Assembly (NCBI GenBank): GCA_963662175.1
Contig: OY759215.1
Coordinates: 47,633,213 to 47,697,212 of the forward strand
Length of the DNA stretch: 64,000 nucleotides
Reading direction: 5' to 3'
Source of the DNA: Aradus depressus
Taxonomy: Eukaryota > Arthropoda > Insecta > Hemiptera > Aradidae
This document shows, in pieces, positions 12,601 to 21,600 of the stretch. The notes under the pieces were generated by a model, which was not told the DNA's origin, made no database searches, and was given only the letters and a program-made list of their open reading frames with translations. The translations under genes and the position numbers were made by a program. Numbering within the stretch: position 1 is the stretch's first letter; each line of letters begins with the position of its first letter.

Positions 12601-15600
12601 AAATTTAGGGTAGGCAAAATTTAGGACTCCCACAGTAGAGTCGGGCTCATGACCACCAGAGTGACGAAAGAGCGCTCTGGTAGTAGGCGATATGACCTCG
12701 TTGTTAAAGCCCGGGCATGAGTCATAAAACCTAACCTAAGCCTGTACGATGTCAGGTACTCGTTAAAGACCCCTACCCTAGGTGAATAAAAATTTAGGGT
12801 AGGCAAAATTTAGGACTCCCACAGTAGAGTCGGGCTCATGTCCACCAGAGTGACGAAAGAGCGCTCTGGTAGTAGGCGATATGACCTCGTTGTTAAAGCC
12901 CGGGCATGAGTCATAAAACCTAACCTAAGCCTGTACGATGTCAGGTACTCGTTAAAGACCCCTACCCTAGGTGAATAAAAATTTAGGGTAGGCAAAATTT
13001 AGGACTCCCACAGTAGAGTCGGGCTCATGTCCACCAGAGTGACGAAAGAGCGCTCTGGTAGTAGGCGATATGACCTCGTTGTTAAAGCCCGGGCATGAGT
13101 CATAAAACCTAACCTAAGCCTGTACGATGTCAGGTACTCGTTAAAGACCCCTACCCTAGGTGAATAAAAATTTAGGGTAGGCAAAATTTAGGACTCCCAC
13201 AGTAGAGTCGGGCTCATGTCCACCAGAGTGACGAAAGAGCGCTCTGGTAGTAGGCGATATGACCTCGTTGTTAAAGCCCGGGCATGAGTCATAAAACCTA
13301 ACCTAAGCCTGCACGATGTCAGGTACTCGTTAAAGACCCCTACCCTAGGTGAATAAAAATTTAGGGTAGGCAAAATTTAGGACTCTCACAGTAGAGTCGG
13401 GCTCATGTCCACCAGAGTGACGAAAGAGAGCTCTGGTAGTAGGCGATATGACCTCGTTGTTAAAGCCCGGGCATGAGTCATAAAACCTAACCTAAGCCTG
13501 GTAGGCAAAATTTAGGACTCCCACAGTAGAGTCGGGCTCATGTCCACCAGAGTGACGAAAGAGCGCTCTGGTAGTAGGCGATATGACCTCGTTGTTAAAG
13601 CCCGGGCATGAGTCATAAAACCTAACCTAAGCCTGTACGATGTCAGGTACTCGTTAAAGACCCCTACCCTAGGTGAATAAAAATTTAGGGTAGGCAAAAT
13701 TTAGGACTCCCACAGTAGAGTCGGGCTCATGTCCACCAGAGTGACGAAAGAGCGCTCTGGTAGTAGGCGATATGACCTCGTTGTTAAAGCCCGGGCATGA
13801 GTCATAAAACCTAACCTAAGCCTGTACGATGTCAGGTACTCGTTAAAGACCCCTACCCTAGGTGAATAAAAATTTAGGGTAGGCAAAATTTAGGACTCCC
13901 ACAGTAGAGTCGGGCTCATGTCCACCAGAGTGACGAAAGAGCGCTCTGGTAGTAGGCGATATGACCTCGTTGTTAAAGCCCGGGCATGAGTCATAAAACC
14001 TAACCTAAGCCTGCACGATGTCAGGTACTCGTTAAAGACCCCTACCCTAGGTGAATAAAAATTTAGGGTAGGCAAAATTTAGGACTCTCACAGTAGAGTC
14101 GGGCTCATGTCCACCAGAGTGACGAAAGAGCGCTCTGGTAGTAGGCGATATGACCTCGTTGTTAAAGCCCGGGCATGAGTCATAAAACCTAACCTAAGCC
14201 TGGTAGGCAAAATTTAGGACTCCCACAGTAGAGTCGGGCTCATGTCCACCAGAGTGACGAAAGAGCGCTCTGGTAGTAGGCGATATGACCTCGTTGTTAA
14301 AGCCCGGGCATGAGTCATAAAACCTAACCTAAGCCTGTACGATGTCAGGTACTCGTTAAAGACCCCTACCCTAGGTGAATAAAAATTTAGGGTAGGCAAA
14401 ATTTAGGACTCTCACAGTAGAGTCGGGCTCATGTCCACCAGAGTGATGAAAGAGGGCTCTGGTAGTAGGCGATTTAACCTCGTAGTTAAAGCCCGGGCAT
14501 GAGTCATAAAACCTAACCTCTTCCATAATACTTTAAATTAAGTTATAATTTATTTATACTACGAAAGTTCTGGTTTTGAGAAGTTAGTTTTTAGTTATTA
14601 GTTATTATGACTCATGCCCGGGCTTTAACTGCGAGGTCACATATCGCCTACTACCAGAGAGCTCTTTCGTCACTCTGCTGGACATGAGCCCGACTCTACT
14701 GTGGAAGTCCTAAATTTGACCTACCCTAAATTTGTATTCACCTAGGGCAGGGGTCTCTAACAAGTACCTGACATCATAAAGACTCGGGACCATCGCTTAA
14801 CGTCCGATATTTTACCGCCCTGATAAAATAAACTAAGGGCCTCGGCCGGGTTTCGAACCCACGATCTTGTGCTCAGAAGGCAAGCACACATACCACTGAG
14901 CTACCGGCGCCCTCAAGAGAGATGATTCCTTTTGAGATGAGTTTACCTAATTGATTTTGTTAGATTATCGAGAAGGAAATTATCTTTTGAAAATGGGGCC
15001 CAATAACAGTTCACCAAATAAATGCGTTTATTAAAAAAAAAAAAAAAATTGAAACCAGGATTTTGTTTCCACGTAATGTAACATTTAAACCAACTTCCCC
15101 ATTGCTATTTTTAAGAAGGTCCTCTGTGACTACAAGAGAACTATAATCTCCATGGAAACGAGTGATAGTCAACAAGGGATACTTGGAAATGAATTCCCGC
15201 AGAGGCCTATATTATATTCTTCTATTGCAAGCACACCAGCGAAAATGGATCGATATGAGTTAGGTCAGGATGTATTGCTTTTAAAAATTTTTTTTTCAGA
15301 TTATCTGAAACGCCAGACTTCTGAAATATTCAGTTTTAATATGTTAATTTACGCATTTCTTTACGTGACGTATTTCTAGTATTCTATGGATGCAGGATTA
15401 GGAGAAAGTTGACTTACTTTCATAGGGTTGTCTCATAAATCAAGTGAAAACTATTTAAATATTTCTTTGTTTCCAGGACTTCTTCTATTTCACTCAGTCA
15501 TTTTATTATTTCTTTTTGGCGAAAGCTTACAGTGATAAAACAGTCTTGAACCCATCATTAAAAATAGATAACAACAGAAATGGTTAATAGTAACAAAAAC

Positions 15601-18600
15601 AAGAAATATTATAAACACATTATTATGAGTGATATTAGAGAAAACAGCTGAATAAAAATTAATATTATGTAAATGAACTACATCAATATAAAAATAATTT
15701 AATCGATGTTGTTTCAATGCTTTTGCATTATTCAACCTTTTATTGAGAATGATGTTACCTCCAATTAATTGTCAACGTAGGGAACCTTTATTTACAAGGT
15801 TTACTGTATCAATTATGGTTACCAAGCCATAAAATTACATTGTAATAAGCCATGAGCACGACGTCAATCAGAGGGGTTAGTTGGTCCGAGTCTATGCAAG
15901 CCTGGGACAGTGTCGAGCATGAATAACATGTTTTGATACTTCCCCAAGTCTACAAAGTATAGCCCCTATACCAAGTATAGGGAAAGTTTCAAAAATTCAA
16001 CAGAATTTTATTTTTTCCGATCTCTTCATTCCAAAAATGAATAAAAAAATTTGTCTGTGAACTTGGTAACTGCCGATGTAATGAATGTATCGACATGAAA
16101 TTTTACATGTGCATCCAGAACACTCCAAGGATAATACCTATAGATTTTCAGCCAAATCGGGCGAAGGGAAGGAAGGACCAGAGAAGAGGGGCTTGACTTA
16201 ACTAAAAACTAATAAAAAATATATAAATACTGTATTTGTTTAATCCTGGCTGAAGATGGTAGCATTACCGAAAGTACACCCATATATTTTGAAATAGACA
16301 ATATTTAAAAAAAAACAATTGTTTTTCTTTAAAAACTAAGAACAATTGTTTGATTAAAAACTAAGAACTGCCGATGTAATGAACGTAACGATACAAAATT
16401 TAGTATGAGAATTCAGAAGCCACTATGTAAGTCAAACATTGTGTTTTAGCTCAAAAGATCGATTGGTTTTGGAGGGAGAGCGAAAACGTGATTAATTCAT
16501 ACTGGGACAGTACATAGCCGGTGATTCACCGACCACTATTTTTTTTAAATTTTTTGAACTTTATATTAATTCTTTTTAGCACCAATACATTAATTAGTTC
16601 TGATGGATCGAAACGAAGTAATCTTGGTGTTAAGTACGTACATAAATAAATGAAGTTAAAGGAATAATGACAGAAACTGTTTATTCATTAGTCATGTCCA
16701 TGAATTTCCAATCTGGTTTTCGACCCGGGTATGGTACTCAAACTGCCTTACTGAAACTAACAGAAGACTTCAGACACGCCATCGACAACAGACAACTGAC
16801 CCTCCTAGTACTGTTCGACTTTTCCAAAGCCTTTGACTCCGTGGACCATTCCATCCTCCTCTCCAAGCTAGCCAGTCTCCCTCTATCCAATAGCGTCCTC
16901 CTCTGGCTCCAGTCCTATCTTGAAGACCGTTCTCAGTCCGTCAAGTTCCCCAACTCTCCACCCTCGTCCTCACTTCCTCTCCACTCAGGTGTCCCACAAG
17001 GCTCATCCCTTTCTCCGCTTCTTTTCTCTCTCTTCCTTTTGGACCTTCCTAAACACATCAGATACTGTAAATACCATCTCTACGCTGATGACCTGCAAAT
17101 TTATCTATCCTTTCACCCCTCCAACTTTCCCCTTGCTTTTTCTCAGGTATCAGATGATATCAATTCGATATCATCCTGGGCCAAACAGAACAAACTCCTT
17201 CTTAATCCCGACAAGACTCAAGCAATTTTATTAGGCAACAAGAAGCTCCTCAGTAACTTACTCGACCCCCCTCACTTAAAGCTGGACGACACCGATATTA
17301 ACTACTCGACGAGAGTCAAAAACCTGGGTATCATCCTAGACCAATCCCTTTCCTGGAAAGATCACGTATCCTACATTTCCCGTAAATCCTTTCAATCCCT
17401 AGCACAATTTAAACGCTCCCGTCACTCTCTATCACAAAGTTCCCGACAACTCCTCGTATCCTCCCTCATCTTTCCCCATTTCGATTACGGGTGCCTGGTC
17501 TATTATGATCTGAGCAAGGGACTTGATAACAAACTCCAACGAACCCTAAACGCTCACATCAGGTTTGTTTTCGATGTCCCTAGAGATGCTCACATCTCGC
17601 CCTGGTACTCCGAGTTGAAATGGCTCAAACCCTCCTACCGCCGTGATTACCTCCTAGGTTCCTTCCTCTTCCAAATGTTAAAATCCAAAGAACCTTACTA
17701 CCTTTACCAAATGTTCCAATTCAAGTCCTCTGTCCACCAAAGACACACCAGATCCCGTCCTTCGGACCTCTTCATCCCCTCCCATCGTTCCTCTGCCTTC
17801 CACAACTCTTTCCTTGTCCAAGCCTCCTCCCTCTGGAACTCCCTGCCTCCCCTCATCCGTCACTCTCCTTCCATGGCCTCCTTCAAATCCTCCCTATTCC
17901 AATTCCTCCTCAATAAACAATCCTCTCCCTCTGATTAGCCTCTTATTCCCCTTCTTCCATACTTTCCCTCTCCTTAACATATTTTATTATTTTTTTTCAT
18001 TGTCTTTGCTTATTTATTTTATTTATCTTTTCATCTTCATCCTCTTATTTTATTTTTTTATTTATTTTTTTCATAAGTTTTTCTTAAATTAATTTTATAG
18101 GAAGCCTGGGCTAGATTCCCTCCTCCACAAGCTTGTTTTTTATATACATACCTACTGTTTTTTCTCTTTATTTTATTTTATCCTCTACATATTTATTTAG
18201 ACATATTTATCCTATCTTGATGTCTTCTTAATGAATCTGTAATTTAACTCATTTTTTACTATTATTTTTTAAGTTTACTTATTTATTATTTATTTTTAAT
18301 TTTATCATAATTATTTATTTTATTTTTATTCAATGATTTTTTTTACTTAGTTTTATTTATTTTGCTCTTGGTTTTATCCACTGTAGCACCTTTATCCCAT
18401 CACTGATATTTCACTTTATTTGTTACTCTGTCCAGTGTCTGTCATGTATTTATTCTTAGGGGACCTCGGTCCCAGAATAAAATTTATTTTCATTCATGAA
18501 TGAACTGAATTTTCTTTATTTATCTTTATTTTTCCTTTAATTGAATTTATTTATTTACTTATTGAACGCCTGGATTATTTCTTTATGCATAATACCTACT

Positions 18601-21600
18601 TATTTATTTATTTCTACAGGCAAAGCCTATTAATATATCAAATAAAATGGTTTACAAATAACCTCATAAAATACATCGTAATAAAAAAAAATATTTTGAA
18701 ATATACAAATATAACTATTATTATTAAAATTTACTCTAATTAACAAACACTTAAATATTACTACAATTTGGTTATAAAATTAACACTATATTAATAATTA
18801 TGGGTACAATAAAAGAAAAACTGGTAATATCTAGAAATAATAAATAAATCCAGAATGTAAAAAAACAAAAAAATCGAGAATGTAAAAAACAAAACAACAT
18901 AAATATATGAGTTGAAGACAACTATTGGATAATTTAAAAGGGACTATTATGCTTTATATATCCATTTTCAAACTATTGATTTAATAGTAATAATGTTGTC
19001 TACGAAAAAGTCAATTTTATCAGAAATATTATCAGCAAGCCTTTGAAATCGGTCTATGGGAGAATAGAACCCATAATCAGTATAATGAAAATTAGGTGAG
19101 AAGGGGAGAACTGAACGACAAGTACGTGAGGGAATATTAAAATTTACGAGTGAAAGTAGATCAGGACAGTCAATTTTATTGTTTAATAATTGAAAAAGAA
19201 GATAAATCGGCTTTGATTCGCCTTGACTCGAGAGTGTCTAATTTAAGAGAAGAGAGAACGATATTATAGTCGATATTATGTACAGATAATCCTGATTTAA
19301 ATGCAACATATCGAATGAATTTGTGTTGTACTTTTTCAATAGTATGAATATAGGTAACCTTATAAGGAGACCATATAGAGGAAGCATACTCAACAAGAGA
19401 GCGGACAAATGAAGTAAAAATAATTTTAGTTGTATTAATGTAAGAGAAATGTTTACTGTTCCCAAGAATAAAACCAAGCATTCGAGTATCAAAGTAGTAT
19501 ACAGTATTAAAACTATAAAACTTATACAAATCTTAGATTTCAAACAAAAAATGATTGAAAGCATTAATAAATGGGAAAACCAGATTATTCATAGATTTAT
19601 TCAAACCCAACCCTGAATGGGAACACTTTTAGGATTCTCACAATGGGCCATGTCTTTCAGAGCGACGTGAAGTTCTGTGATAGTAGCTAATAAGTTCGGG
19701 AATGAAACAAAAACAAACAAACAAACGATCTAATATCCCCATTCATTCGACAGTGACCATTAGGTGAATAAACCTGGGTAGGCAAAATTTAGGTCTCGCA
19801 GTAGAGTTAGGCTCCACCAGAGCGACACAGGTAGTAGGCCTACCTACCTGTTGATATTAGTTGGGAAGAGCTTGCGAGTCCCTTACTCTTGTAATTCGAG
19901 ATAATATAAAACGATTTGTGCATTTAAGGCATTAATAGGTCGAGATTAGCCAGGTCAAGGTTTAAGTCACATAAAAGTGAACAATTTTAATGCATTTGAG
20001 GAATAAAGTAACCAAAAATATAAATAACTGCTTTTTTTTTTTTTGTACAGTTCTAATCTAGGACATCCATTGGATCTTGGATATCCAACGGAACCCTATT
20101 GTTCTCGTCAAATCCTATGTCACAGCTAAACATTTCCTTTAAATGCTAGTTAGTGACGTAGAATTTTACAAAGAAATCTACAAAAAAAGATAAAAAGAGA
20201 TAGTAGAAAATGGAGAATACATTTGGAAACTCCAAAATAATCTACTTGAAGATGTTCCGCAGCCTGTGAGAGCAAACACAATCTATCAATATAATTCAGT
20301 CCAACCGCACTTCTCAAAAAGTTGCGCGAAATTGACTCCATGCGAATTAACGAAATTGGATAGGGCAACAAGGAATTGCAGCGTGGCCACCGAGGTCTCC
20401 AGCTCTTGCGACCATGACGTTTTTCGTACGGGGTTTCTACAAACAAAAGATAAGGAAATGGGTATACCTTGAACCGTGAGGGGCAGTTTGAGCATGCATT
20501 ATAATTGACAATACATTCTGCATTTTATTCTGCATTCATGTATTATTTGAATTAATTTTACATATTATTAAAAATTGGAATAAACTGTGGACAATTTCGA
20601 CTTTTCCCTTATACATTTGCCTGGCTCCCCTCTCGTAACACTTCGATTTTCAAATTTAAGTGTTGACTGTAAATTGACCTGGGAATTTGAGGGTATCGTT
20701 TTAAAGCTTATATATTGATTGGAGAAATTATTGGGAAATTTTACAAGTTGTGTATGTAAATATAGATGTGCGTTTGTGCTTTGCAATCTTTACAAAAATT
20801 TAGGTGAAGCTATTTTTTCCTACTTTCCGGATGATGGTATCAAAAGTAATTTTAGAGGGAACGGTAGCTGAGTAAAAGCGATTTAATTTCTCAGTTGAGT
20901 GAAATCTCTGCCTTTTTAAGGGTTTCTTGAGTTTCGGAAGCAGAAAAAAGTCCGCAGGGGCCAGGTTTGGTGAGTACGGGGGCTGGGGGATGAGCGTTTT
21001 TTGTGAACATTTCAGAATGAACAGGCGCGTTGTCATGGTGCAGCAGCCACTCCCCACTTCGCTACAGCTCAGGTCTCTTCTTCCTCCCAGCCTCGCGCAA
21101 ATGACTCAGGGTTTCAACGTAACGAAAACTATTAATTGTCTCACCTCGTGGAAGAAATTCGTAGTAGACAACACCCTTCCAATCGAAAAAAAACAGTGAG
21201 CAGGGTACCTTGACATTTTATTTGACTTGACGAGCTTTTTTGGGTGTTGGAGAGGATTTTGTCTTCCATTGTGATGATTGGACCTTTGTTTCCACGTCTT
21301 ACCCATAAACCCACGTCTCGTCTCCAGTAATGACACATTTACGTGGTTGGTATAAGAAAGTCCTGTTATGGTCACTTCATATATATTTTATTACTTTCTT
21401 ATACTATTAATATAAGGAAATATCTATTGTAATTGTGCGAAAATCCGAGATCGAGGTTTCTACTGATTTTTACGTTTTAAGGTCCCCTGAATACCCTATG
21501 ACAATTTTTGCGATGATGTCTGTGTGTGTGTGTATGTGATTGAAAAGTTGTGAGCTCTCTATCGTAAAAACGATTGTAGCTATGAACATTAAATTTAGAT

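Noticed and set aside
12621..14399. Eight nearly identical 61-codon minus-strand open frames (MPTLNFYSPRV...)
   Set aside because: They are the tandem SINE unit read in a frame left open because 189 is a multiple of three; no start context, homology or codon preference supports a protein.
20150..20500. Overlapping open frames of about 70-98 codons on both strands
   Set aside because: No homology or splice signal; they are shadows of each other.
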